64,000 nucleotides of DNA, from NCBI GenBank assembly GCA_015075545.1, contig JABTUC010000001.1, forward strand, positions 620,001-684,000. Reading direction: 5' to 3'. The DNA is from Ideonella sp. (GTDB lineage: Bacteria > Pseudomonadota > Gammaproteobacteria > Burkholderiales > Burkholderiaceae_C). The notes below the pieces were generated by a model that had not been told where the DNA came from, made no database searches, and saw only the letters and a list, made by a program, of their open reading frames with translations. Within the stretch, counting starts at the first letter, position 1; each line of letters opens with the position of its first letter. Made by a program: the position numbers and the translations under genes. Of this stretch, positions 54,327-64,000 are shown piece by piece.

Positions 54327-55487
54327 ATGAACGTCGCGCGTACCCCTGCCGTCACCAGCCGCCTGCCCCAGGTGGGCACCACCATCTTCACCGTGATGTC
54401 GGCGCTGGCCACGCAGCACGGCGCCGTCAACCTCGGCCAGGGCTTTCCCGATTTCGATTGCGACCCCGCGCTCGTCGACGCGGTGAACCGGGCGATGCGC
54501 TCGGGACTCAACCAATACCCGCCGATGGCCGGCGTGCCGGTGCTGCGCGAGGCGATCGCGCGCAAGATCGAGGCACTCTACGGCGGTGCCTACGACCCGG
54601 GCGACGAGATCACCGTCACCGCCGGCGCGACGCAGGCGATCCTGACGGCGATCCTCGCCGCGGTGCACCCGGGCGACGAGGTGATCGTGCTCGAGCCGTG
54701 CTACGACAGCTACGTTCCGAACATCGAGCTGGCAGGTGGGCGCGTCGTGCGCGTGGCGCTCGCTGCCGGTACGTTCAGGCCCGACTTTCCCGCCATCGCC
54801 GCGGCGATCACGCCGCGCACGCGCGCGATCCTCGTCAACACGCCGCACAACCCGAGCGCCACGGTATGGACGCGCGCCGATCTCGACGCGCTGGCCACCC
54901 TGCTGCGACCGACCGACGTGCTGCTGATCGCCGACGAGGTGTACGAGCACATGGTGTACGACGGCGTCGCACACGCCAGCGTCTGCGCTCATCCCGAGCT
55001 GGCGGCGCGCGCGTTCGTGGTGTCGAGCTTCGGCAAGACCTATCACGTCACGGGCTGGAAGGTCGGCTACGTGGCCGCACCGCGCGCCCTGACCACCGAG
55101 TTCCGCAAGGTGCACCAGTTCAACGTATTCACCGTCAACACGCCGGTGCAGCATGGCCTGGCCAGCTACATGGCCGACCCCGGGCCCTACCTCGGGCTGG
55201 CGGCGTTCTACCAGCGCAAGCGCGATCTCTTCCGCAACGGCCTGGCGCGCACGCGGCTGCGCCTGCTGCCGAGCCAGGGCAGCTACTTCCAATGCGTCGA
55301 CTACTCGGCGATCAGCGATCGCAGCGAAGAGGATTTCTGCCGCTGGCTCACCACCGAGATCGGCGTGGCGGCCATCCCGCTGGCGCCGTTCTACGAAGAC
55401 GGCCGCAATCAGCGACTGGCGCGCTTCTGCTTCGCCAAGCGCGACGAAACCCTCAGCTCGGCGCTGGAGCGCCTGGCCCGCCTGTAG
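54327..55487 (+). CDS. PLP-dependent aminotransferase (methionine aminotransferase YbdL-like)
   Basis: 386 residues of fold type I. GQGFPDFDCDP near the start, NTPHNPSA for the phosphate/substrate contact, ADEVYEHMVYD and the lysine motif SSFGKTYHVTGWK are visible, matching YbdL/kynurenine aminotransferase-type enzymes. Likely substrates are Met, His or Phe. It is convergent with the FimV-like gene with 4 bases between the ends. Confidence 0.9.
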   Translation: MNVARTPAVTSRLPQVGTTIFTVMSALATQHGAVNLGQGFPDFDCDPALVDAVNRAMRSGLNQYPPMAGVPVLREAIARKIEALYGGAYDPGDEITVTAGATQAILTAILAAVHPGDEVIVLEPCYDSYVPNIELAGGRVVRVALAAGTFRPDFPAIAAAITPRTRAILVNTPHNPSATVWTRADLDALATLLRPTDVLLIADEVYEHMVYDGVAHASVCAHPELAARAFVVSSFGKTYHVTGWKVGYVAAPRALTTEFRKVHQFNVFTVNTPVQHGLASYMADPGPYLGLAAFYQRKRDLFRNGLARTRLRLLPSQGSYFQCVDYSAISDRSEEDFCRWLTTEIGVAAIPLAPFYEDGRNQRLARFCFAKRDETLSSALERLARL

Positions 55488-55491
55488 AGCG

Positions 55492-57543
55492 CTACTTCGA
55501 CTTCGGCGGCGGCAGGTCTAGGAAATCGCTGCGCTGATCGTCGTCGCGGCGGAACACCTGCGTGTCCTCGTCGATCGGCATCGGCTTCGTCAGATCGACG
55601 TCGATCGCGCCGTAGAGACTCTCGGGCCCGCTATCGGCCGTGCGCCGTGATGGCTGCAGCGGCTGGATCGACGACGGCTCGCCGTCGCGGCTCAGCTCGG
55701 CCAGGCCGGTCGACGTGAACAGGTGCGGGCGCGCTGTCGTCGGCTCGAACTCGGCGCTGCGGTCCCCCAGTGGCAGCAGCACGTCGATGGCCGTCGGTGG
55801 GCCGCCTTGATGGTCGAGCAGGTCGCGCGCCATCGAGTACAGGAACAGCACCTCGCGATACGCCGGCAGCTCGAACAGCTCGCCGCCGTCGCGGCGGAAC
55901 ATCAGCGCCTCCAGCTCGGCCATCGCATCGAGCGGTTCGCGCCAGCGCGCCACCAGCCGTTGCGTCACGGCCGGGTACTCGTCGAGCGCACGGCCATGCT
56001 GGAGATCGGAATCCCAGTCGGGTGCGTAGGCGTTGAAGCGGTGGTTGAAGCGCTCGCGCGTGCGCTCGTAGGACTCGCGATCGCCCTGCCGGCGATAGAT
56101 CTCGAGCAATTTCAGGTAAGGCAGCGGGCTGGTGCCGCCGCTGCTGCGGATGTGGCCCATCAGCAGGTCGATCGCCGCTTCGTCCTGCCCGAGCACGACG
56201 AAGAATTCGGCCTGCTGCTCGAGGTCGATCAACTCCTCGATCGACACGTCGCGGGGTTCCTGCTGCGAAGCGAACAGCGAGTCGCGGAACGCAGGCTTGC
56301 GCATCGTCGCCGGCTTCACGATGACCGTTGCCTCGGGTTTCACCAGCGGCGGTGGCGCCACCTGCGGCGGCAACGTCATCGGGTGCAGCGTCGGTGGATT
56401 GGGCGGGGGTTTGGCCGCAGCACGGCTGGCTGCCCACCACGCGGCTTCACGCTCGCGCTGCAGCCGGCGCATGCGAAGCCACAGCCACAGCGCCAACACG
56501 GCCAGCAGCACCATGCCGCCCACCAGCCACGGCGTGAGGCGACCGGCGGTCTCTGCCCTCGCGAGCTTCGAGCGGATCGCCGCCGCCTGCTCGCGGTCGC
56601 GCTCGGCATCTGCACGCAGCTTCTCCAGCCCCTGCTCGAGCGCGCGCAGGCGTTCGGCCGCGGCGGCGGCGTTGGCAATGGCCGCGCTGGCTGCCTGCTC
56701 GGCAATCGCCGCGCTGGCAGCCATGGCTGCCACCCGCAACTGCGCCTCCTGCACCGCGGCAACCGCCGACGCGGCCGCGCTGCCGCGGGCGATCGGCTCC
56801 AGCGGGTCGAGTTTCAGGCGTGGACCGGACGCCGCAAGGGCTCGCGCAGGGGCCGCGCCGCCGCGGGCGGCGGCCGCGGCGGCGGGCGCCTCGGATGTCG
56901 CGGGCGCGGCAGCCACTGCGCGCGCTGCGGGTCGTCGTGCGGTGGGCCGCATCGCCGCAGCGGAGCGTGCCGGCGCATGGCCCGCTGTCGGACGCGACGA
57001 TCGCACGGGCTGGCTGGCCGCCGCGGCGGGCTCTGCCATGCTGCCGCCGGGCGGCGCGCCATCGGCGCGCGGTGCCGATGCAGCGGCCTCGCGGCGCGTC
57101 GGCGTCGTGGCAACGGTGGGTTCGACGCTCGACGGTGCGACCGCTTCGGGTGCTGCCGCCACGGTGACCAGCGGCGGGTCGGCGAACACGGTGAAGCGCC
57201 GCTCGAAGCGGCCTGCGCAGCCCAGCGTCAGCGTGACGGTGACCACCGGCTCGTCGATCGCCACCGTCGTGTAGACGCGCACCACCCGCTCGTCGGGGAT
57301 GCTGCCCTGTTCGATGCTGGTGCGCAGCGACGACGGCGCGATCCGCTGATCGCCTTGAGACGCTTCGGCCGTGACGCAGGTCGAGTTCAGCGACTCGTCG
57401 CTGTCGATGCGAACCCTGATCGGGAAGTTCAGCGGCGCGCCGAGCGTCGCGTTGGATGGTGCACCGACGATGCCCAAGCCATGCACGGGCATGCTCGCGG
57501 CGATGGCCAGCGAGCCCACCGAGACGATGCGGCGAGCACTCAT
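55492..57543 (-). CDS. FimV-like type IV pilus hub protein
   Basis: 683 residues. A signal peptide and an N-terminal beta-rich domain are followed by a long Ala/Pro-rich region (about 130-260), a coiled coil with E-R-L-R-A-L-E-Q-G-L, one membrane helix (about 338-357) and a cytoplasmic C-terminal domain with EQQAEFFVVLGQDEAAIDLL and YLKLLEIYRRQG tetratricopeptide-like repeats. The overall order matches FimV, but no LysM motif was recognised and it is shorter than P. aeruginosa FimV. It is not beside leu/trp genes as usual, so a paralogue is possible. Confidence 0.75.
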   Translation of the reverse strand: MSARRIVSVGSLAIAASMPVHGLGIVGAPSNATLGAPLNFPIRVRIDSDESLNSTCVTAEASQGDQRIAPSSLRTSIEQGSIPDERVVRVYTTVAIDEPVVTVTLTLGCAGRFERRFTVFADPPLVTVAAAPEAVAPSSVEPTVATTPTRREAAASAPRADGAPPGGSMAEPAAAASQPVRSSRPTAGHAPARSAAAMRPTARRPAARAVAAAPATSEAPAAAAAARGGAAPARALAASGPRLKLDPLEPIARGSAAASAVAAVQEAQLRVAAMAASAAIAEQAASAAIANAAAAAERLRALEQGLEKLRADAERDREQAAAIRSKLARAETAGRLTPWLVGGMVLLAVLALWLWLRMRRLQREREAAWWAASRAAAKPPPNPPTLHPMTLPPQVAPPPLVKPEATVIVKPATMRKPAFRDSLFASQQEPRDVSIEELIDLEQQAEFFVVLGQDEAAIDLLMGHIRSSGGTSPLPYLKLLEIYRRQGDRESYERTRERFNHRFNAYAPDWDSDLQHGRALDEYPAVTQRLVARWREPLDAMAELEALMFRRDGGELFELPAYREVLFLYSMARDLLDHQGGPPTAIDVLLPLGDRSAEFEPTTARPHLFTSTGLAELSRDGEPSSIQPLQPSRRTADSGPESLYGAIDVDLTKPMPIDEDTQVFRRDDDQRSDFLDLPPPKSK

Positions 57544-57712
57544 GCAGTGGGCGCTGGTACGTCGGATCTGAGGCGCTGCGTTGCGATCGAAAAGACGCGC
57601 GGGACTCTAGCATGAAGACCCTCGCCGGCCATCGTGAAGCGCTGGCACGGCAGGCGCCGGGTGAGAGAATCTTCTCTGTTATGCGTCACGTTGCAGTGAA
57701 GGGTTGCGGGCC

Positions 57713-58492
57713 ATGGCTTCGGTGCTGCTGAGCGAACGCCGCGGCGCCGCGCAGGTGCTGACCATCAGCGACCCGGCGACGCGCAACACACTGTCGCCGC
57801 AGGTGTACGAAGCCGGCAGTCGTGCGCTGCAGGCGGCGGCTGCCGATGCCGGCGTGCGCGCGGTGGTACTGCGCGGCGACGGTGCGCACTTCTGTGCCGG
57901 CGGCGACTTGCAGCGCCTGGCCGCATCGCGTGAAGGCCCGGCCGACACCGTGCGCGCGAACATCGACCGCTTCCATGCCTTCGTGCTGGCGATTCGCGAT
58001 TGCCCCAAACCGGTGATCGCCGCGGTCGAAGGGCATGCCGCCGGCGGCGGCTGCTCGCTCGTGCTGGCGTGCGACCTCGTGGTGGCCGCCAGCGGGGCGC
58101 GTTTCACGATGTCGTATGGCCGTGCCGGCCTGTCGCCCGATGGCGGCGGTACCTTCCACCTGGCTCAGGCGCTGCCGCGTGCGCTGGCGCTGCAACTGAT
58201 GTGGCTGCCCGAGCCGATCAGCGCGCAGCAATGGCATGCCTGGGGCCTGGTCAACGCGCTGTGTGCCGATGGGCAGGCGCTGCCCGAGGCGCTGGCCTTG
58301 GCCGAGCGCCTCGGGCGCATGGCAGGCAACGCGATCGCCAGCGCGAAGGCGCTGGTGAATCACGCGCGAACCCGCACGCTGGGCGAGCAACTGCACGCCG
58401 AGCGCGAGCAGTTCGTGCCGAACCTGCAGCACCGCAACGCCGCCGAGGGGCTGAGCGCGTTCTTCGAGAAGCGGGCGCCGCGCTTCGACTGA
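57713..58492 (+). CDS. Enoyl-CoA hydratase/isomerase family protein
   Basis: 259 residues of crotonase fold. The oxyanion-hole stretches HFCAGGDLQRLAA and GHAAGGGCSLVLACDLV are both present. The acidic catalytic residues are less obvious, so the exact reaction (hydration, isomerisation or oxepin-CoA hydrolysis) is open. It starts a plus-strand group of acyl-CoA catabolism genes with a regulator, a kinase-like gene and an acyl-CoA dehydrogenase. Confidence 0.88.
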   Translation: MASVLLSERRGAAQVLTISDPATRNTLSPQVYEAGSRALQAAAADAGVRAVVLRGDGAHFCAGGDLQRLAASREGPADTVRANIDRFHAFVLAIRDCPKPVIAAVEGHAAGGGCSLVLACDLVVAASGARFTMSYGRAGLSPDGGGTFHLAQALPRALALQLMWLPEPISAQQWHAWGLVNALCADGQALPEALALAERLGRMAGNAIASAKALVNHARTRTLGEQLHAEREQFVPNLQHRNAAEGLSAFFEKRAPRFD

Positions 58493-58591
58493 AGCAACCT
58501 CGACACGCAGAGCCCGACTCCGGCACAGGCCCGGAGGCCATGGACAATAGGCCCGGCGGCGCGCAGACGAGCGCGCACGCCGCGAACCCCC

Positions 58592-59296
58592 ATGCGCATG
58601 CCGGCCCTGAGCAGCGAGGAACTGAAGTGCATCGAATCGGGTGCCTGGTTCGCGCGCCTGTCGGCGGGCCTGCGCGGCGACATCCTCGAGCGCGCGGCGA
58701 TCAAGCGCTACCCCGACGACGCCCGGCTGGGCACGCGCGGCGGGCCGGCCGAGCAGTGGTGCGGCGTTGCGCGCGGCGCGGTGCGGGTCTCGAATGTCAC
58801 GCTGTCGGGCAAGCAGGTGGTGCTGACCTACGTCGAGCCCGGCACCTGGTTCGGCGACATTGCCCTCTTCGACGGCCTGCCACGCACGCACGACGCGAGC
58901 GCGCACGGCGAAACGACGCTGCTGGTGGTTCGCAAGGCCGACTTCAAGGAGCTGCTGGCCCGGCACGTCGAGCTTTACGACGCGCTGCTGCGGCTGAACT
59001 GCCGCCGCCTGCGGCTGATGTTCAACCTGATCGAAGACTTGAACAGCCGCCCGCTGAGCGCGCGGCTGGCCAAGCAGATCCTGCTGCTGGTCAAGAGCTA
59101 CGGCGTCATGCACGGCAGCGAGATCCGCATCGCACTGCAACTCGCACAGGAAGATCTGGCGCAGCTGCTGGGCGCCTCGCGCCAGCGCGTCAACCAGGAG
59201 CTGAAGGTGTTCGAGCGCCAGGGTGCGGTGCGGGTCGAGCCGACGCGGCTGGTGGTGCTGTCGCGCGACAAGTTGCTGGCTCTGGCCGAACGCTGA
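58592..59296 (+). CDS. Crp/Fnr family transcriptional regulator
   Basis: 234 residues: a cyclic-nucleotide-type sensor domain (about 20-140) with GTWFGDIALFDG, a dimer helix and a C-terminal winged helix with LAQLLGASRQRVNQELKVF. No cysteine cluster for an iron-sulfur site is seen, so it is not FNR proper. It likely controls the adjacent acyl-CoA genes, by position only. Confidence 0.88.
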   Translation: MRMPALSSEELKCIESGAWFARLSAGLRGDILERAAIKRYPDDARLGTRGGPAEQWCGVARGAVRVSNVTLSGKQVVLTYVEPGTWFGDIALFDGLPRTHDASAHGETTLLVVRKADFKELLARHVELYDALLRLNCRRLRLMFNLIEDLNSRPLSARLAKQILLLVKSYGVMHGSEIRIALQLAQEDLAQLLGASRQRVNQELKVFERQGAVRVEPTRLVVLSRDKLLALAER

Positions 59297-59305
59297 AGGA
59301 GCGCC

Positions 59306-60391
59306 ATGGAATCGATGGAGCAGTTCATCGGCACGCAGGCGGTGTCGGCGCGTCATGCCTTCGACATCGCGGCACTGCAGCACTACCTGCACGGCGAACT
59401 GGCGGGCTTTGCCGGCCCGCTCGCGGTCGAGCAGTTCAAGGGCGGCCAATCCAACCCGACCTACAAGCTCGTGACGCCGCAGCAGACCTACGTGATGCGC
59501 ACCAAGCCGGGCCCTGCAGCCAGATTGCTGCCCTCGGCGCACGCGATCGAGCGCGAGTTCCGCGTCATGCGCGCGCTGGCCGGCAGCGCGGTGCCGGTGG
59601 CGCGCATGCACCTTTTGTGCGAAGACGAATCGGTGATCGGCCGCGCGTTCTACGTGATGCAGTTCGTCGACGGGCGCGTGTTGTGGGAGCAATCGCTGCC
59701 GGGGCTCGCGCCATCGGATCGCGGCGCGATCTACGACGAGATGAATCGCGTGATCGCCGCACTGCACAGCGTGAGCCCAGGGCACATCGGGCTGGCCGAC
59801 TACGGCAAGCCGGGCAACTACTTCGTGCGTCAGATCGCTCGCTGGACCAAGCAGTACCAGCTTTCGGCGCTGCAGCCGATCGCCGAGATGGATCGCCTGA
59901 TCGATTGGCTGCCGGCGCACCTGCCGCCGTCGGCGCTCGACGAATCGCAGGTATCGATCGTGCACGGCGACTTCCGGCTCGACAACCTGATCTTCGAGGC
60001 ACAACAGCCGCGCATCGCGGCCGTGCTCGACTGGGAGCTGTCGACGCTCGGGCATCCGTTGGCCGATTTCAGCTACCACTGCCTGGCGTGGCACATCGAG
60101 CCCGGCGTATTCCGCGGCATCAGCGGGCTCGATCTGACGGCGCTCGGCATACCGAACGAGCGCGACTACGTGCGCCGCTACTGCGAGCGCACCGGACGCG
60201 CCGACCCCGACGCCGTGATGGCCCACTGGAACTTCTATCTCGCGTACAACCTGTTCCGTCTCGCGGCGATCACCCAGGGCATCGCCAAACGCGCTGCCGA
60301 CGGCACCGCCGCCAGCGCGCAGGCGCAAAGTTCAGGCCAGGCGACGAGCGCCCTTGCCCGCATGGGCTGGGCGCAGGCGCAGCGCGGCTGA
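59306..60391 (+). CDS. Phosphotransferase family protein (ACAD10-like APH domain)
   Basis: 361 residues with the aminoglycoside-phosphotransferase fold. The catalytic loop is SIVHGDFRLDNLIF and the metal-binding DWELSTLGHPLADF follows. Such proteins sit beside acyl-CoA dehydrogenases and are thought to phosphorylate hydroxy-acyl-CoAs (as in ACAD10/11), allowing their breakdown. GGAG lies 5 bases before the ATG; 9 bases separate it from the regulator. Confidence 0.9.
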   Translation: MESMEQFIGTQAVSARHAFDIAALQHYLHGELAGFAGPLAVEQFKGGQSNPTYKLVTPQQTYVMRTKPGPAARLLPSAHAIEREFRVMRALAGSAVPVARMHLLCEDESVIGRAFYVMQFVDGRVLWEQSLPGLAPSDRGAIYDEMNRVIAALHSVSPGHIGLADYGKPGNYFVRQIARWTKQYQLSALQPIAEMDRLIDWLPAHLPPSALDESQVSIVHGDFRLDNLIFEAQQPRIAAVLDWELSTLGHPLADFSYHCLAWHIEPGVFRGISGLDLTALGIPNERDYVRRYCERTGRADPDAVMAHWNFYLAYNLFRLAAITQGIAKRAADGTAASAQAQSSGQATSALARMGWAQAQRG

Positions 60392-60445
60392 CGTCGGGCC
60401 CTCGCCGCAGAGACCGCATACTCACCACCCAGGAGGAGCACCGCC

Positions 60446-61678
<1,233 letters not shown>

Positions 61679-61685
61679 GCGCGGT

Positions 61686-62408
61686 CTACTCGAGCCGGCT
61701 GTCGCGCGGCCACACCGACGGCCGGGTCGACGCAACCGGCAGTGTCGAATCGCGCCATTCACCGGCGACCCGGCGCGCCTCGTCGATGGCCACCCCGAAC
61801 AGCCCGAGCCACCGCTCGATGCGCTCGGGGCGCGGGTCGCGCATGGCCAGCCGCATGCCGAGGCGCCCGCGGGCGATCGACAGCACGAAGGCGTCGTTCT
61901 CCGACAGATCCCGCCCCGAATCGAGCAGCGCCTCGGACAACGGGCCCGCCAGCCACGCCAGCAGCCACGACTTGGCGCTGGCGACGCCGCCGAAGCGCAG
62001 CCCGAGGCGTCCCAGCTCGCTGGCGCTGAGCTTGGTGTACATCACCAGCCAGCGGATCTCGGTGGGCGTTTGCGTGTCGACGCGCGTCTGCACGCCCTGC
62101 ACGTACTCGTCGTAGACCCGGGCTTCCGACGACAGCATCAGCACGCGATTGAGCACCATGGCCTGAAGGTCGCGGTGCAGGCCCAACTCGGCGATGAAGC
62201 GCAGCTCGCTGCCCGCGATGTAGGAGCGATGCGACGCGCCCCACTCGATGCGCCAGGGCACGCTGCCGTGCGCACCGTCGATCACGAAGCCGCCGTCGTC
62301 GCGCACGCGGCGCCACTGGGCCTGGCGCACGTGCGCCCATTGCTCGATGCTCTGCAGGCGTGGCTGCGATGTCGACGCGGGCCACAAGCGCTTGATGAGA
62401 GCGAGCAT
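61686..62408 (-). CDS. Hypothetical protein, single domain, unknown function
   Basis: 240 residues from ATG 62408 (an in-frame TTG at 62429 is less likely). The N-terminus has a short hydrophobic start, then W-A-H-V-R-Q-A-Q-W and GSHRSYI-type (here GASHRSYIAGSELR) motifs. No membrane segment or catalytic motif stands out. It is convergent with the dehydrogenase and divergent from the GST. Confidence 0.68.
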   Translation of the reverse strand: MLALIKRLWPASTSQPRLQSIEQWAHVRQAQWRRVRDDGGFVIDGAHGSVPWRIEWGASHRSYIAGSELRFIAELGLHRDLQAMVLNRVLMLSSEARVYDEYVQGVQTRVDTQTPTEIRWLVMYTKLSASELGRLGLRFGGVASAKSWLLAWLAGPLSEALLDSGRDLSENDAFVLSIARGRLGMRLAMRDPRPERIERWLGLFGVAIDEARRVAGEWRDSTLPVASTRPSVWPRDSRLE

Positions 62409-62446
62409 GGGGTAGAGTGCGCGCGGCAACGACAGCAGGAGCGGCG

Positions 62447-63139
62447 ATGATCGAAGTGTATTCCTGGGCCACGCCCAACGGGCACAAAGTGCACATCATG
62501 CTCGAGGAATGCGCGCTGCCCTACCACGTCACACCGGTGGACATCGGCGCCGGCGATCAGTTCGAGCCTGCCTTCCTGGCGATCAGCCCGAACAACAAGA
62601 TCCCGGCGATCGTCGACCCCGACGGGCCCGACGGCAAGCCGATCTCGCTGTTCGAGTCGGGCGCGATCCTGTTGTACCTGGCCGGCAAGACCGGGCGCTT
62701 CCTGCCGCCGGACACGCGCGGCCGCTATGGCGTGCTGCAGTGGCTGATGTTCCAGATGGGCAGCGTCGGTCCGATGCTCGGGCAGGCGCATCATTTCCGC
62801 ATCTATGCGCCCGAGAAGATCGGCTACGCGATCGACCGCTACACCAACGAAGCCCGGCGCTTGTACCGCGTGATGAACGATCGGCTCGCCAGGTCGCGCT
62901 ACATCGCCGGCGACGATTACTCGATCGCCGACATCGCGATCTTTCCGTGGCTGCGCAGTTGGAAGAACCAGGGCATCGACTGGGCCGACTATCCGCACCT
63001 GAAGGGCTGGTTCGACGAGATCGCGGCGCGGCCCGCGGTGATGCGCGGGGTCGAGGTGCTCGCCGATCGGCGCCGCCCGCTGGTCGACGACAAGGCGCGG
63101 ACGGTGCTTTTCGGGGCCGAGCAGTACCAGCGCCACTGA
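62447..63139 (+). CDS. Glutathione S-transferase family, YfcG/YghU-like disulfide-bond oxidoreductase
   Basis: 230 residues. The N-terminal W-A-T-P-N-G-H-K-V segment is the TPNG signature of the Nu-class (YfcG/YghU) proteins, which reduce disulfides with two bound glutathiones. SPNNKIPAIVDPD and the helical C-terminus with YSIADIAIFPW follow. AGGAG lies 5 bases before the ATG. Confidence 0.9.
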   Translation: MIEVYSWATPNGHKVHIMLEECALPYHVTPVDIGAGDQFEPAFLAISPNNKIPAIVDPDGPDGKPISLFESGAILLYLAGKTGRFLPPDTRGRYGVLQWLMFQMGSVGPMLGQAHHFRIYAPEKIGYAIDRYTNEARRLYRVMNDRLARSRYIAGDDYSIADIAIFPWLRSWKNQGIDWADYPHLKGWFDEIAARPAVMRGVEVLADRRRPLVDDKARTVLFGAEQYQRH

Positions 63140-63190
63140 GCGCGCCGGCCGCTTTGGCCCGTGGCGGCTGCATAGAATCGCTGCGCACGG

Positions 63191-63267
63191 CTGCCCGTAG
63201 CTCAGTTGGATAGAGCAGCTGCCTTCTAAGCAGCAGGCCGGGGGTTCGAATCCCTCCGGGCAGGCCA
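63191..63267 (+). tRNA. tRNA-Arg (anticodon TCT)
   Basis: A 77-base cloverleaf. Acceptor CTGCCCG/CGGGCAG, D-stem GCTC/GAGC, anticodon stem GCTGC/GCAGC with loop CTTCTAA (anticodon TCT), T-stem GGGGG/CCCTC around TTCGAAT, and an encoded CCA at 63265-63267. It reads AGA and, by wobble, AGG codons. Confidence 0.96.
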
Positions 63268-63437
63268 AGGGCAAGTTGTCCGACGGAGCGGGCGCCGACG
63301 GTCGCACCACCGACAATAAGATCCCCCGATGGAATCGAACGATTTTTCCGCGTTTCTTTTCCAGTAGTGCACCGATAGCATCGGCGCGCATGCGGCGGGC
63401 AAGGCTCAGCCGCTCGTCCATCCAAGGAGAAGCGTCG

Positions 63438-64000
63438 ATGCCACAAAGCCCGAGCCGCGCCCAACCGAGGCGCACCGTCGTTGCCGGCCTGGCGGCCGCG
63501 CTGGTCGCGCCAGCGATCGGGATTTCCGTGCGCGCGCAGGGCAAGCAGGTGGTCGTTCGCACCGGCGGCGGTGGCTACGACGAAGCCAAGCGGGCCTCGG
63601 TGTACGAGCCCTTCACTCGCGAAACCGGCATCGAGATCGTGCTCGTTGCCGCCAACGCCACCAAGATGCTCGCGCTGGCGCGCGCCGGTTCCGACGAGAT
63701 CGACGTCTACGACACCAACGACGAGACGCTGCTGCAGATCTCGCGCGCCAATGGGCTGGCGCCGATCGACTATGCGGGCTTCAAGTTCACCGACCCGGCC
63801 GATCTGCCGGCGGCGCTGCGGCAGCCGCAGTACGCCGGGCACTCGTACTTCGCCACCCTGCTGGGCTTCAACACCAGCCGCATCAAGCCGGGCTCCGAGC
63901 CGGCCAACTGGGCGCAGTTCTTCGACGTGCAGCGCTTCCCGGGTGCGCGCTCGATGCCCAACCCGTCGCTGGGCGAGCCGACGCTCGAGTTTGCGCTGAT
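63438..64000 (+). CDS. Extracellular solute-binding protein, N-terminal part (3' end outside window)
   Basis: At least 187 residues, open to the window end. AAGGAG lies 8 bases before ATG 63438. A twin-Arg start (P-R-R-T-V-V-A-G-L) precedes a hydrophobic stretch ending A-R-A-Q (here V-R-A-Q), suggesting a Tat or Sec signal. The mature part begins VVVRTGGGGYDEAKR and continues F-T-R-E-T-G-I-E-I-V as in type 2 (PotD/spermidine-putrescine or similar) binding proteins. Ligand unknown. Confidence 0.85.
   Translation, partial: MPQSPSRAQPRRTVVAGLAAALVAPAIGISVRAQGKQVVVRTGGGGYDEAKRASVYEPFTRETGIEIVLVAANATKMLALARAGSDEIDVYDTNDETLLQISRANGLAPIDYAGFKFTDPADLPAALRQPQYAGHSYFATLLGFNTSRIKPGSEPANWAQFFDVQRFPGARSMPNPSLGEPTLEFAL

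Noticed and set aside
57686-60328. 880-codon minus-strand open frame
   Set aside because: It lies antisense to the enoyl-CoA hydratase, Crp-like and phosphotransferase genes, all of which have clear motifs; composition is a typical shadow.

Overview
The window is high-GC (about 68-70 percent by eye), almost wholly coding, and its gene content and order are those of a betaproteobacterial chromosome, most likely Burkholderiales (Rubrivivax/Leptothrix-like or Comamonadaceae). The evidence is family-level resemblance of pilU, rsmI/yraN, mnmG-rsmG-parA, holC-pepA, lptFG, cysB and the acyl-CoA dehydrogenase cluster. The species cannot be named from the sequence alone.

Layout. 1-7.4 kb: the end of pilU, a 3-hydroxyisobutyrate-dehydrogenase-like enzyme, the envelope/RNA cluster BON lipoprotein-SIS protein-yraN facing rsmI, then tldD, then DAHP synthase. 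The DAHP synthase is preceded by a clear transcription attenuator encoding a 25-residue leader peptide crowded with Phe, Tyr and Trp codons. 6.8-13.7 kb: cobalamin adenosyltransferase, a GlcD-type oxidase and the stress operon prkA-yeaH-spoVR. 14.2-20.4 kb: the chromosome-segregation region parB, argC, a GNAT gene, parA, rsmG and mnmG, with two parS-like sites lying inside mnmG and rsmG. 20.5-25.5 kb: a compact quorum-sensing and peptide-export locus. It holds a LuxR-type receptor without a LuxI in the window, a divergent RsaM-like (DUF4902-like) gene, two lux boxes, a 50-residue double-glycine precursor whose predicted product is only QGSPKGGW, an HlyD adaptor and a C39-peptidase ABC exporter. 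I consider this the most interesting system here.

25.5-39.6 kb: a peptidase-like hydrolase with NatA/NatB, two redox genes, a TerC protein, pirin, small hypothetical genes, an M48 protease, AmpG, an ECF sigma/anti-sigma pair and trxC. 39.6-44.1 kb: an accessory patch. An intact IS630-family element abuts the 3' end of trxC, followed by a decayed phage-like module (YdaU/DUF1376, AlpA-like regulator and several unknown genes), all on the minus strand. 44.3-64 kb: core chromosome again, with a cyclic-nucleotide-domain patatin, a calcium-repeat secreted protein, a LivK-type binding protein, the pepA-holC operon, lptF-lptG-cbiX-cysB, an aminotransferase, a FimV-like protein, an acyl-CoA catabolism cluster, a GST, tRNA-Arg(TCT) and the start of a Tat-like solute-binding protein.

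How parts work together. In the quorum-sensing locus, LuxR plus ligand would activate the peptide gene and exporter through one lux box, and the RsaM-like gene through the other. The exporter's C39 domain would remove the leader during secretion. In the attenuator, scarcity of aromatic amino acids would stall the leader ribosome and let transcription run into the first shikimate-pathway gene. ParA, ParB and the two parS-like sites form the origin-segregation system. The other genes are largely housekeeping, with many 4-base ATGA or GTGA overlaps that indicate translationally coupled operons.
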